A stretch of DNA of 64,000 nucleotides from JBCCOW01 sp039025855. Lineage in GTDB: Bacteria; Planctomycetota; Phycisphaerae; Phycisphaerales; Phycisphaeraceae. The notes beneath the pieces were generated by a model that was given only the letters and a program-made list of their open reading frames with translations, did no database searches and was not told where the DNA came from. The position numbers and the translations under genes are program-made. Of this stretch, positions 35,692 to 45,103 are shown in pieces. Positions within the stretch are counted from its first letter, which is position 1; each line of letters opens with the position of its first letter. The stretch is from assembly GCA_039025855.1 (NCBI GenBank), contig JBCCNL010000001.1, positions 1-64,000 on the forward strand, in the 5' to 3' direction.

Positions 35692-36438
35692 ATGCGTGTC
35701 ACCCACCGTCGGGCCCGTCGCGGCTTCACCCTGATCGAGCTGCTTGTGGTGATCTCAATCATCGCCCTGCTCATCGCCATCCTCCTGCCGACTCTGACCG
35801 CGGCGCGTGCGGCGAGCCAACAGGTGGTGTGTGCATCGAACCTGCGGCAGATCGGGATCTTGCAGTTCACGTATGCGGAATCGTTCGACGGTTTCGCGAC
35901 GCCGACCGGAAACAACCCCGATGGCTCCGAAACGGGTGCCGATTGGGAAGGCTGGGTCGCCATCCTCGCCGACGAGAGCTTCGATGTGCCCCTGGTGCCC
36001 TTCGTAAACATTGCTGCGGTCCGTGATCAATTCACACAGAAGCCCCACGAGATTTTCGTGTGCCCCGAGAACGATCTGTTTCTTGAGTCGGGCCGCAAGA
36101 GCTACGTCGGTAACGGCAAGGTGCTCGGAGTGGTCGACGAGGCAGGGGACCCTCAGTGGGCTGCCGTCGCACCCGAGCGTCTGGATTCGGTTCTATCACC
36201 CAGCGCAAGCCCGATGATCCTTGAAGCGTGGACGAACCAGCGGATGGATGACAAGTTCCGCGACTGGGCTGCAAGCCTCGCAGAATTTCCAGCGTTCGAT
36301 TTTACGAGCGCCGATTATATCGCGCCACACAGCGAGCAGGACCACCAGGTCCTGTTTGTCGATGGCCACGTAAGCCTGGAAGATGTCACGAACTGGCAGG
36401 CCGATTGGTTTGACAAGAGCGTCCTTTTCGGCGGGTGA
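35692..36438 (+). CDS. type II pseudopilin (block B)
   Basis: 248 residues from ATG 35692 with CGGAG upstream. Prepilin site 'RRGFTLIELLVVISIIALLIA', cited in part, with Phe+1 and Glu+5, then a globular domain ending 'PHSEQDHQVLFVDGHVSLE' with the H-Xn-DGH pattern. Third gene in the LacI-B, PEP-CTERM, pseudopilin run. Requires a pilus or T2SS-type machine encoded elsewhere. Confidence 0.9.
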   Translation: MRVTHRRARRGFTLIELLVVISIIALLIAILLPTLTAARAASQQVVCASNLRQIGILQFTYAESFDGFATPTGNNPDGSETGADWEGWVAILADESFDVPLVPFVNIAAVRDQFTQKPHEIFVCPENDLFLESGRKSYVGNGKVLGVVDEAGDPQWAAVAPERLDSVLSPSASPMILEAWTNQRMDDKFRDWAASLAEFPAFDFTSADYIAPHSEQDHQVLFVDGHVSLEDVTNWQADWFDKSVLFGG

Positions 36439-36507
36439 ACCTGTGAGGTTTGTTCTGCCCACCCTATTCCGAAGTGGTGCACAATAGGATCTAGATCGGT
36501 ATTCGCG

Positions 36508-39369
36508 TCACGCGTCGTACACCCGAATGTTCCGGAAGCGGACATCGGTCAGGCCCGTGCCGTCGTCATCGGCCAGAAACGTGAGCCACGACATCGATCC
36601 GGTGTAGTAGGTGCCGAGGTCGATGGTGTAGGTGACCCAGCCGCTGCCCGCGGTGTAGTCGCCGGGGTAGTTGATCATGTCGTTGGGCACACCCTGACTT
36701 CCGCCGAGGACGAAGAGTGTGTCGCGGTTGGTGTGGTTGTTGTCGTTGTCCAGCCCGATCCCGATCAGCTCGCCGGTGTCCGTGGCGTTGACCTCGAAGC
36801 TGAGCACGGTCGACGAGGTGACGCTGTAGTTCAGCGCGGTCTTCTTCCATGCGTTGCCTGTGAGGTGGACCGTCGCACCGGCGTCCTCGACGGACACGCC
36901 ACTGGCATGCCCGCCGCTGCCGTCCTGTGAGCCGGAGTAGGAACTGAAGGCCGCGCTGCTGAAGTCCAGCAAGCCGGGCAGGGCCACGTCGCTGATGCTG
37001 ACTTCGCTGAACTGTGCGGTGGCGAGCACCCCGTCGTTGTGACTGGTTACCGCGAGGCCCCAGCGTTCGGGCACGCCACCGATGTCGAGATTCACCGAGT
37101 CGATGGTGGTCCACGACAGGCCGTCGGTGCTGTATTCGCCGGTGTAGTCGGCGCCGAGTTTCGTGAGCCGGACCCATTTCGCCAGACCGGTCGGACCGTA
37201 GGGCGTCCCGCTGACGGCATGCGCGCTGCCGCCCGTCGCGCCGCGGTACCGCATCGAGACTCGGCCATCGGGCAGTACCATGACATCGACGAACTTCGCA
37301 TTGGCGGCCGGGCTGTCGCGGATCATCACGCCGGCCTTCGCCGCGGCATGGGTGTTGGTAAGCGCGTCGACTCGGGCGGTGATGGTGCCGTCGCCGCTGC
37401 GGGCGTCGTAGAGGTAGCGGAATTCGTCGCTGGTGTTCCAGATGTCGCGTCCGCTGCCGGTGAGGGTGTAAACGCCGCCGCTCGAGTCTGCGGAACCTGC
37501 CGCCGCAACCGCGCCGATGTCTCGGGTCGACTCGAAGATGCCCAGGTCCGGCGCGTTGGCGGTGATCTCCAGGCCGTGGATGCCCCACCACCCGTCCTTT
37601 AAGAACTCAAGGTCGAGACGACCGTCGTTAACCGTCACGTCGAACTCCAGCGGTGTGCTCGTCGTGGTGGTCTGGCCGAAGACCTGTTGACCCTCGGCGT
37701 TAATCCCCGCCAACGATCGGCCAGACTCCATGTGGAGCGTCACGTGGTACGACCCGGGCGCGAGGTCGGCCATGAACGTCTCGTCGCGGCTGGAACGGTT
37801 CGAGTCGCCGGTCAGGCCCGTCCCCGAGAGGTCTCGGCTGTAGATCGTGTAGCCCGAAGACCACCCCGCACGCAGCACCCGGCCGTAGGCGAAGTCGTCG
37901 GTCACCGGTGTAAAGCCGCTGGCTGTCTCGGTTGCGATCGCCCCGCCCGACCGGTGCTCGAAGTCGATCTTCCACTGCGTCGGCACGATCGGGTCCGTGT
38001 CACTGTTGGCGACGATCACGATCGCCTCCTCCGCCGGCAGGTTAGTCAGCTTGACCCAGTCCTGCCCGGGCGTGACCGACACGGTCTGGTACGCCGTGTG
38101 GTTGCCCGAGGACTGGTAACCGTCATAGCGGTAGATGCTGAGGCTCGTCGCGTCTGGCGGCAGGTCCATGAGGACCAGCTCGGAGCCGGTCGCCTCGTTC
38201 GAGGCGTAGGCGGGCCGGTTACCGTCGGACTTGATGTTGAACCAGACCCAGACCGTCTTGCCCGAGCCTGCGGTTTTGAGCAGGCCGTTGCGCGTGGGCT
38301 CCAATGACGCGTAGCTCGTTCCCGCCAGCAGGTCTTGAGCCAGGAGGAAAGCCTCGCCTTCGGCGTTGGGCGTCCAGGGGTCGAGCGAACTGGCCAGACC
38401 CCAGCTGATCTCGCTGTCGGTCGCGTGCAGCGACCAGGGCATCACGTAGCCCACCCGCGCCGCCGAGCCATCGCCCCCCGCCTCGGTGGCCGGCACGTTG
38501 AACATGTCGAGCGTGTCGATAAACATCCCCGCCGGGTTGAGCGTGCCGAGGTTGCGGTTGAATTCACTGATGTAGAACTTGATATCGGCGGTGATGTTGT
38601 TGGCCGACTTGATTGCGAAGAATTCGTCGTGTGCGAACCGCGGGAACTTGCCATCCGGTTGGTAGCGGTGCGTGTCTACACCGGCGAGCGTGCCGTCGTT
38701 GAGCAGGTCGGCGACCGCGCTCAGATAGCCCTTCATGGTCGGGTTGCCGCTGAAGATCGCCCCGGCGTACCCGCCCGGCAACACCTCCGCGGACGCGTGG
38801 CTGGCGTGGACCCCATCGGCCAGGTTCTCCAGCGCCCAGTGGTAGTCGTTGAAGGGGATCTTGTTGTCCGTGTCGCCGGGGTCGACCGTGTTTTCCTGCT
38901 CATTGTCCAGTTCGAGTTCGAGGTCGGGCTCGTTGATGGCCGTGTAGATGTTGATGCCCCAGTCCGTGATGCCCTGGCTCTGCAGCCAGCTGCTGCCGGG
39001 CTTGAAGCGTTCGGCGAACTGGCTGCCGATGGCGTACCAGTCGAAGTCGCGGATATCGCGGTTGTAGTAGTCGTCGTAATACTCGAAGAGCAGGACGGGC
39101 TCGACATTCGCGGCGTGCATGTCGAGCACGATGTCGTCGATCGCCTGCGGCGTCGGGCTCGACGTCCCGGTGTTCCAGTACTTGCCGGGCAGCAATCCGA
39201 GGCGGGCCTTCTGGATGCCTTCGCTCTGCATCAATGCGAGCCGAGCCTGTCGATTGGCGGCGGTGGTGTTGCCCCCGAGGTTGCTGCCGAAGATGCCGTC
39301 GATCGCGGTAGATGACAGCAGGACACGGGGTTCGAGTGGCTCGAGGACAGACGGAGAGTCTTTGCGCAT
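36508..39369 (-). CDS. LEPR-motif surface protein with clan GH-A catalytic domain (block C)
   Basis: About 953 residues from ATG 39369, with AAAGGA upstream; the longer ORF start is unnecessary. The N-terminal motif LEPLEPRVLLSS is followed by a TIM-barrel-like domain: 'GINIYTAINEPDLELE' with likely acid/base about E147 and 'DIKFYISEFNRNLG' with likely nucleophile about E269, as in GH39/GH-A enzymes. The remaining about 550 residues are beta-rich: a CBM-like region, a regulatory-type domain with 'AAKAGVMIRDSPAANAK', and a final 'VSVEDAGATVHLTGNAWKK' module. Extracellular substrate cleavage is likely; the family is not certain. Last gene of the block C operon. Confidence 0.75.
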   Translation of the reverse strand: MRKDSPSVLEPLEPRVLLSSTAIDGIFGSNLGGNTTAANRQARLALMQSEGIQKARLGLLPGKYWNTGTSSPTPQAIDDIVLDMHAANVEPVLLFEYYDDYYNRDIRDFDWYAIGSQFAERFKPGSSWLQSQGITDWGINIYTAINEPDLELELDNEQENTVDPGDTDNKIPFNDYHWALENLADGVHASHASAEVLPGGYAGAIFSGNPTMKGYLSAVADLLNDGTLAGVDTHRYQPDGKFPRFAHDEFFAIKSANNITADIKFYISEFNRNLGTLNPAGMFIDTLDMFNVPATEAGGDGSAARVGYVMPWSLHATDSEISWGLASSLDPWTPNAEGEAFLLAQDLLAGTSYASLEPTRNGLLKTAGSGKTVWVWFNIKSDGNRPAYASNEATGSELVLMDLPPDATSLSIYRYDGYQSSGNHTAYQTVSVTPGQDWVKLTNLPAEEAIVIVANSDTDPIVPTQWKIDFEHRSGGAIATETASGFTPVTDDFAYGRVLRAGWSSGYTIYSRDLSGTGLTGDSNRSSRDETFMADLAPGSYHVTLHMESGRSLAGINAEGQQVFGQTTTTSTPLEFDVTVNDGRLDLEFLKDGWWGIHGLEITANAPDLGIFESTRDIGAVAAAGSADSSGGVYTLTGSGRDIWNTSDEFRYLYDARSGDGTITARVDALTNTHAAAKAGVMIRDSPAANAKFVDVMVLPDGRVSMRYRGATGGSAHAVSGTPYGPTGLAKWVRLTKLGADYTGEYSTDGLSWTTIDSVNLDIGGVPERWGLAVTSHNDGVLATAQFSEVSISDVALPGLLDFSSAAFSSYSGSQDGSGGHASGVSVEDAGATVHLTGNAWKKTALNYSVTSSTVLSFEVNATDTGELIGIGLDNDNNHTNRDTLFVLGGSQGVPNDMINYPGDYTAGSGWVTYTIDLGTYYTGSMSWLTFLADDDGTGLTDVRFRNIRVYDA

Positions 39370-39493
39370 CGGAGATTTCCTTTTGAGAGGATCCTGGGCG
39401 AGATGAAGAACTGGAAAAAACGAGAAGAACAAGAAGTAAAAACAGAAGACGTAATGTGAGACCTGATCGAGCGATGGGTCAGCAAGCCGGAGA

Positions 39494-42490
39494 TCAGAAC
39501 TCGAATCGGACCTTGGGCAAGGGCTGAGTCGTGTCGGGACGTGCGATGCCGGGGGCGATCTCGGCCCAGCCTTCGCGGCGGTCCGTGTCGTTGTCGTTGA
39601 TGACCAGGTTGAAACCGATGCCGTCGCGCAGGCGTGTTCCGCGCAGATTCATGATGCGGCGGTCGAGCTGGACCTCATAGCGGGTGATCGTGCCGTCGCG
39701 TATGACCACGGCATCCCGCAGCCATCCCGCGCGGCTGTTCTCGGGCTGGCCCAACATATGAGTGTTGACCGAACCCTTCAGAGTGGCCACCGCCGCGTGC
39801 CATCGGCTGCTGACCCGTTCGGGATGGGTCTGGATCACCAGCTGCACACTGTCCCCCTCCCAGAGCCTCCTGGCATCGGTCGGCTCGACATGCCGATCGT
39901 CTCGTACCTCGACCACCAGCTTCAGGTCTTCGTCCTCGGCGACGAGCCACGCTTTGGCTGAGAGGTCGGTTCGACCGTCCCAAACCAGCGGCTGCGAAGC
40001 CGGGTCGAAGTCGAAGAGGTTCTGTACCTGGGGCCGGTTGTTGAGTACGAAGTCCGGCCTACGCTCTGCCGGTTCGCCCTTGGGCACCCACGAGCCCGCG
40101 ACCGTCGGCAGCATCAGTGTGCGACGCACGCCCATCGGCTCGATCTTCACCACCAGCGGTGTCTCGTGCACCACCCCAAACCCCGCCAGCTCCACTGCCC
40201 CTGTCGCCAGTGAAAGCACAAGCTGCTCGCGTTGCCCCGCCTCCAACCGTACACGCCGGCTCACCTCACCCAACCCCAGCTCCAACTCGATCGCCTCCGG
40301 CCACGGGTTGCTGAGCCGCATCGTGATCGGCGTCGCCGTCCCGGGGTACAACGTGATCGGGCCCTCCACACGCAGCAACGGCTCGTCCAGGTCCAGCCCG
40401 CTGCCCCCTTTGACTTCCAGGACCTCCGGCGAGCGATCCAGCTGAAGCAACACCCGGTCACCGAAACGATCCGCCGCCCGACGGCCACCGGTTACCGCCA
40501 CATGCTCGGCCTGCCCTTCCGTCACTCGAGCCGTCCAGAGCCCGCAGTCCGCGTCGTCCTCGTTGTTCCAATAGACCAACACCCGCCGCTGATCGTCGCC
40601 AAAGGCGAAGCCGTAGTTGCCCTCGCCCAAGTCGAGCTCGCCGCGCGGGGGCAGGTCGCCCAACACCTCGACCGCGGTGGCGAACGCCGCGTAGGCCGGG
40701 CGTGGCGAGCGATCGCTCATGATGAGCCCCCAGTTGTGGCTGCCCGAGCCGAAAAGGTTGTACCAGGTGTGCCCCATCGCCCCGACCGACCGCGTGAGCG
40801 TGAGCTTCTTAATCACCGCCTCGGCCTGAAGGCGCTCGTCGGCGACGCTCCCGCTGCCGGCACTGATCGCGGTCTCGTTGAAGAACAGCGGCCGCTGCTC
40901 CGGCATGCGTCCCCGCATCTCGGCGAGCGGCCCGGTCACCGCCTGATAGAACGGCCCGAACCGGCCGTGCTGATGGAAAGCATGGATCTCGAAGCTGTCG
41001 TAGGCCTGCATCAGCACATCGCGCTGCAGGTCGAAGTGCACCCGCCCGCCGTGCGGCGTCACCAGCGCGAAGCCGGCGGTCATCACCTCCGCGTCCGGGT
41101 CGAGCTCATGGATCACGCGGTGACTCAGCCGGAGCAGGTCGATGTATTGCTGCGTGTCGCCCTTCCAGAAGTTCCAGAGGTCGGGCTCGTTCCACACCTC
41201 CCAGAACCGGACATCGTCGGCGTAGCGCTCGGCGAGCTTCGCGACGTAGGTCTCCCACAACTCGAGGTCGGGCGGAGCGAAGAGCCAGTCGTGCATGTTA
41301 CCGGTGGCACGCTGTGCGTCGGTAGCCGCCCAGATGTTGTTGTAGCTCAGCAGCACCTGCGCTTCGAGGCCGTGACGCTCGAGGCGGTCGATGTATCGGT
41401 CCAGATGATCGAACCGCCACGTCTCCGGGCTCGGCTGCACCGCACCCCAGTGCCAGTCCGCCCGCACCTGCGTGGCCCCCATCGCCTTCACGCCCCAGGT
41501 CAACGCCTCCGCCAACCCTTCGTCCACCCCCGGGCGGGTCAGCCCCCCCGCCGCCACCGCGTAGTGGAAGCCCCCAACCTCCGGCAGCTCCCGGTCGTGC
41601 ACCCGCATCACCACAAAGCGTGCTGCCCCCGACCGCTCATGAGCACCCTGCCGCAGTTGGTAGTCGACCCGCCACGCATCGATGCCAAACCGCTCGGCCG
41701 GCAGCCTGAACCGGGCTTCGCCCTGCGCCGGCACACTGACCTGCTGCGGCAGTGCGCGTTCGATATCCTCGACGCCATCGCCAGCGAACGCCTTGATCTG
41801 CCAGTCGGCCGACAGCTCCGCCGGCGTGTCACTGGGGTTGCGGATAACAAGCTCCGCCTCACGCCTGTCCGACGCCGCGTCGATCACCGCCAAAGGCAGG
41901 CCCGTATCGACGTACACCTCCAAAGCGTCAAGCCGTGCCTGTTCAGACGCTTTCTCCGCCTCTTGAGATAGCTTGTCCGCCACCCGGATCTGCTGCAGCG
42001 CAAAGCCGCTGCCCGAACCGCCCACCACGCGGAAGAACACCTGGAAGAACGCCGCCCCCTCGATGGTGTGCTCTTCCGCAAACCCCCGCACGCTCGGCAG
42101 CACCACCAGCCCGGGCTTACGCACCGCCTTCTTCCAGAGCGCACTGCCCGCCCATTGGCCCTGCCCGTCGAGGAACTCGACCCGCAGTTGGGCCGCCCCC
42201 CCACCGGGGTACTCAGCAAACGCGATCTCCAACACGTCCGTGTCATCCGTCATCCGGATCATCCCGCCGCCAGGCTTGCCCCAACGCGCAAACGCGTCGC
42301 CATCCTCGATCTTGCGGACCGTCACTACACCGTCTTCCACGGATACCGCCGTGACCCCAGTCCCCGCGACGAACCGATCGGTGCTCTCCATCTCATCGAC
42401 CAGCTTCCCCGCCACGGGCTGCCCCACGCACACCACCAGACACCAGAGCATCAAGCCGGACACACCTTGGGACAGAGCGTTTTTGTTCAA
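39494..42490 (-). CDS. exported clan GH-A glycoside hydrolase (GH39-like) with CBM9-like C-terminus
   Basis: About 998 residues. The start is taken at TTG 42490 because AAAGGGA precedes it and it gives a proper signal peptide (VSGLMLWCLVVCVGQPVAG). A GTG at 42556 would overlap the pseudopilin. The barrel at about 320-590 contains 'VRFWEVWNEPDLWNFW' (acid/base about E435) and 'RPLFFNETAISAG' (nucleophile about E539). The last about 200 residues resemble CBM9/DOMON domains ('DLSAKAWLVAEDEDLKLVVEVRDDRH' in parts, 'GIGFNLVINDND'). Extracytoplasmic; substrate unknown. Part of the six-gene block C operon. Confidence 0.78.
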   Translation of the reverse strand: MNKNALSQGVSGLMLWCLVVCVGQPVAGKLVDEMESTDRFVAGTGVTAVSVEDGVVTVRKIEDGDAFARWGKPGGGMIRMTDDTDVLEIAFAEYPGGGAAQLRVEFLDGQGQWAGSALWKKAVRKPGLVVLPSVRGFAEEHTIEGAAFFQVFFRVVGGSGSGFALQQIRVADKLSQEAEKASEQARLDALEVYVDTGLPLAVIDAASDRREAELVIRNPSDTPAELSADWQIKAFAGDGVEDIERALPQQVSVPAQGEARFRLPAERFGIDAWRVDYQLRQGAHERSGAARFVVMRVHDRELPEVGGFHYAVAAGGLTRPGVDEGLAEALTWGVKAMGATQVRADWHWGAVQPSPETWRFDHLDRYIDRLERHGLEAQVLLSYNNIWAATDAQRATGNMHDWLFAPPDLELWETYVAKLAERYADDVRFWEVWNEPDLWNFWKGDTQQYIDLLRLSHRVIHELDPDAEVMTAGFALVTPHGGRVHFDLQRDVLMQAYDSFEIHAFHQHGRFGPFYQAVTGPLAEMRGRMPEQRPLFFNETAISAGSGSVADERLQAEAVIKKLTLTRSVGAMGHTWYNLFGSGSHNWGLIMSDRSPRPAYAAFATAVEVLGDLPPRGELDLGEGNYGFAFGDDQRRVLVYWNNEDDADCGLWTARVTEGQAEHVAVTGGRRAADRFGDRVLLQLDRSPEVLEVKGGSGLDLDEPLLRVEGPITLYPGTATPITMRLSNPWPEAIELELGLGEVSRRVRLEAGQREQLVLSLATGAVELAGFGVVHETPLVVKIEPMGVRRTLMLPTVAGSWVPKGEPAERRPDFVLNNRPQVQNLFDFDPASQPLVWDGRTDLSAKAWLVAEDEDLKLVVEVRDDRHVEPTDARRLWEGDSVQLVIQTHPERVSSRWHAAVATLKGSVNTHMLGQPENSRAGWLRDAVVIRDGTITRYEVQLDRRIMNLRGTRLRDGIGFNLVINDNDTDRREGWAEIAPGIARPDTTQPLPKVRFEF

Positions 42491-42519
42491 AGCGATCCCT
42501 TTCAAAGATCGTTGCGGGG

Positions 42520-43296
42520 TTACCAGCTGATCCGGTCCATGTCGTTGCCATACCACCGCACTTCGTTCTCGTCGTGCATCACAGAATCCTGGGCAGCATC
42601 CACGCGGTTCGCGGAGGCGTGACCATCAAGGAACACCGCGTTGGCCACGCCGACCTCGTCGCCGCCGTGCCGGAAGGCGATCCGTCCTGCTCCGCTCGCG
42701 TCGTTCCTCGCCACGAAGAACACCGTGCCGCCGAAGTACGGGAACGCTTCAATCAGCATTGGCGTCCGGCTGGGAAGCCAGTCATCGACCGTCAGCCACT
42801 TACGCTGGGTCACGAACTGTTCAAAGAAGGTCGGCGCACCGCCGCCCTGAAAACTGGTGAAGTAGAACGGCGGCGCATAGGACGCACGCCGGCGTGCCCA
42901 CCAGAACGGGTCGTTCTGTTCCAGCTCATCGAACTCGTCGAGCCCGGACGGGCAGGCGTAGACCTCCGGATACACGTTGTCCGCCAGCAGCGTCGCGGTC
43001 GCTCCGCTATGGGACACCTCGCCATCGATGTACTGCGACAGCGTGACCGTCCAGTCGTAATCAGTGCCGTCGGCGACATCACTGTCCCAAGCGATGGTGA
43101 AATCTTTGTAGTCGTTGTGATAGACGCCGCCGGCAATCCCGAGCTGCCGCATCTGTGAAAGGCAGGTCGCCGAGCGCGCCGCTTCTCGCGCCGCCCTGAG
43201 TGCCGGCAGCAGGATCGCGATGAGCAGCGCAATGATGGAGATCACCACGAGCAGTTCGATGAGCGTGAAGCCGCGTGCTTGGGGATCGCGTTGCAC
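42520..43296 (-). CDS. type II pseudopilin (block C)
   Basis: About 258 residues from GTG 43296, chosen for AAAGGACCGACA upstream and for placing the prepilin site at residue 9. It has 'ARGFTLIELLVVIS' with Glu+5. The globular domain has 'FRHGGDEVGVANAVFLDGHAS' and the terminal 'MHDENEVRWYGNDMDRISW'. The same end is nearly identical in the block D pseudopilin, so the two are recent paralogues. Between the PEP-CTERM and GH genes. Confidence 0.9.
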   Translation of the reverse strand: MQRDPQARGFTLIELLVVISIIALLIAILLPALRAAREAARSATCLSQMRQLGIAGGVYHNDYKDFTIAWDSDVADGTDYDWTVTLSQYIDGEVSHSGATATLLADNVYPEVYACPSGLDEFDELEQNDPFWWARRRASYAPPFYFTSFQGGGAPTFFEQFVTQRKWLTVDDWLPSRTPMLIEAFPYFGGTVFFVARNDASGAGRIAFRHGGDEVGVANAVFLDGHASANRVDAAQDSVMHDENEVRWYGNDMDRISW

Positions 43297-43333
43297 TGTC
43301 GGTCCTTTCGAGGCGGGTGAGACAGAGCGAAGA

Positions 43334-44179
43334 TCAGGGCCGATTGGTCCGCTGTCGTCGGCGTGTGAGCATGCAAGCCCCGCCGGCCGCAATGAGGAGC
43401 AGCGACGACGGCTCTGGAATAAGCACTACACCCTCGACGGTGAAATCATTGAGCTGAACGAAGTTGCCCGAGCCGCCGCGGTTGGCTTGCACGACCGAGG
43501 CCACGGCCTCGACCGCGGTGAAGTCAATCGCCCCGAAGGACAGACCCGCGGTGTCTTCAAGCACATCAAAATCGCCGCCGGTGGGATTGATGGCCGCCCA
43601 TCCCTTGCCTGCCGCCGCGTTGTTATTGAAATCCGTCAGCGAGAAGTTGCCGCCGCTGGTGCTCGCTTCGGAGAGATACCACTGCCCGCCCTGCTTCACC
43701 GCGACACGCTGGGTCCGGCCCAAGGCACCGACGCTGGTCGTGATGGTGGTGCTGCTGTCGAAGGCGACATCGAGCGTGTCGCCGCCGCCAAGGAACTGGT
43801 CTTTACGGAACACCAGAAACGCATCGATGACCGTGTTGGTTGAGTTGTTGTCGCTGTCACGGCCGTTGGTGTTGGCGACCCATCGATCGTCACCGGGGCT
43901 CAGTGCGACGCCGAAGCTACTGGCCAGCACGCCGTCGGGACCGGTGCCCAGGACGACGCCGCCCGAGAACTCGGCCTGCCCGTAGCTGCTGCTGAAGAAC
44001 TGCCCGCTTGCGGAGTCGTCGAACGAAAAGCCGCGCTGTGTGGCGGTGCCGATGTCTTCAGCACGCAGGGCGGTGCCGGCATCAAGGATCAGGTCGCCAT
44101 CGAAGTCGATCAACACCGAGCCGAGGCTGGTCGTGTTGAGTGTTAAGGTCGCGATACAAACAAAAGCAGTGCGGATCAT
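43334..44179 (-). CDS. PEP-CTERM protein (block C2)
   Basis: About 281 residues from ATG 44179 with a strong CAGGAGGAG upstream. Signal peptide, then an acidic, Gly/Asn-rich beta domain ('SVLIDFDGDLILDAG', 'DTLDVAFDSSTTITTSVG'). The C-terminus is LIPEPSSLLLIAAGG plus RRRQRTNRP. Surface-sorted. Second of two consecutive PEP-CTERM genes in block C. No binding domain recognised. Confidence 0.85.
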   Translation of the reverse strand: MIRTAFVCIATLTLNTTSLGSVLIDFDGDLILDAGTALRAEDIGTATQRGFSFDDSASGQFFSSSYGQAEFSGGVVLGTGPDGVLASSFGVALSPGDDRWVANTNGRDSDNNSTNTVIDAFLVFRKDQFLGGGDTLDVAFDSSTTITTSVGALGRTQRVAVKQGGQWYLSEASTSGGNFSLTDFNNNAAAGKGWAAINPTGGDFDVLEDTAGLSFGAIDFTAVEAVASVVQANRGGSGNFVQLNDFTVEGVVLIPEPSSLLLIAAGGACMLTRRRQRTNRP

Positions 44180-44283
44180 GGTAACTCCTCCTGTAGAGCG
44201 AGAGCAAAAAGGTGTCTGTGAGATCGAGGCGTTTATTGCCTGCGGCGTCGCCATGCTGGAACAGCTGATATGAACGACCGGTG

Positions 44284-45078
44284 TTAGCGTGACGTCTTCC
44301 GTCTGACACTTATCATGGCCACACCCATCGTGAGGAGAGCAGCAGAAGCGGGCTCAGGCACGACTATCGAGATATCATCAAACAGAGCCAACGTGTTGTT
44401 GTTCGCGGTGGGCTTAGTCAAGGCGAGCCAGACCGGATTGCCGATCAATGGGCTCAGCCCAGCATCGAATTCCAAGGCCTCAACCACAATCGCGAACCCG
44501 GGCGTGGACGAGTCGGTGTCATGGCTGAATATCGAGTCGTCGAGCGTAACCGAGTCGTGCAGCACCGCATTGATGTCGAGGTTCGTCGAGTCTGTATCCG
44601 TCCCCAGGGCGTTGCCATCCCCGGCGTTGGCAGCAGTGCCCCCGACCCAGAGCTGCAGTTGCATATCATCCGGCCAGCCGCGGATACCCAGATCGATCGC
44701 GGTCAATGCGATAGTCAGGGTTCCCTCTCCGCCGTAGGCTCCGACGTTTTGATAGATCCGTCCACTGATCGGTCGATTGGCGGATTGATTAATCGAGCCA
44801 AGACCCACAAACACATCATCGGTCGTGTTGTCGTCCCCGTCATTGGGCGAGCTTGAGCCGTTCTCGGGCCGCGTAAATTCGGCGAACGGGTTGATCGGCG
44901 TGGTCGCGCCGCCTATTTCCTCAAACCAACCCGCATTGGCAACGTTTACGGTTGAGGCAGTACCCGTGGTTGCGCCAGCCTGAAAATCGTCGTCGCTAAT
45001 CATCAGGGCGCCGTGCGCGACGGAGCCGACACAAAAAACCGTTGCGAGAGATGTGCTGATCCGGAGAAAACGATTCAT
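44284..45078 (-). CDS. PEP-CTERM protein (block C1)
   Basis: About 264 residues from ATG 45078 with TAGGAGG upstream. Signal peptide, acidic beta-rich body with 'GTLTIALTAIDLGIRGWPDDMQLQLWVGG' (in parts), and C-terminus VVPEPASAALLTMG plus VRRKTSR. Immediately follows the GntR-type regulator, as in the divergent block D where a PEP-CTERM gene also follows the regulator. Function beyond surface localisation unknown. Confidence 0.85.
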   Translation of the reverse strand: MNRFLRISTSLATVFCVGSVAHGALMISDDDFQAGATTGTASTVNVANAGWFEEIGGATTPINPFAEFTRPENGSSSPNDGDDNTTDDVFVGLGSINQSANRPISGRIYQNVGAYGGEGTLTIALTAIDLGIRGWPDDMQLQLWVGGTAANAGDGNALGTDTDSTNLDINAVLHDSVTLDDSIFSHDTDSSTPGFAIVVEALEFDAGLSPLIGNPVWLALTKPTANNNTLALFDDISIVVPEPASAALLTMGVAMISVRRKTSR

Positions 45079-45103
45079 AGTACTTAACCTCCTAACGAGA
45101 GAG

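Noticed and set aside
36463..36488. CCTATT/AATAGG stem between convergent genes
   Set aside because: Only 6 bp with a 14-base loop and no T-run; too weak to call a terminator.
40232..41971. A 579-codon plus-strand open frame opposite the GH39-like gene
   Set aside because: His/Arg/Pro-rich product without recognisable motifs; the opposite strand holds catalytic motifs and a signal peptide.
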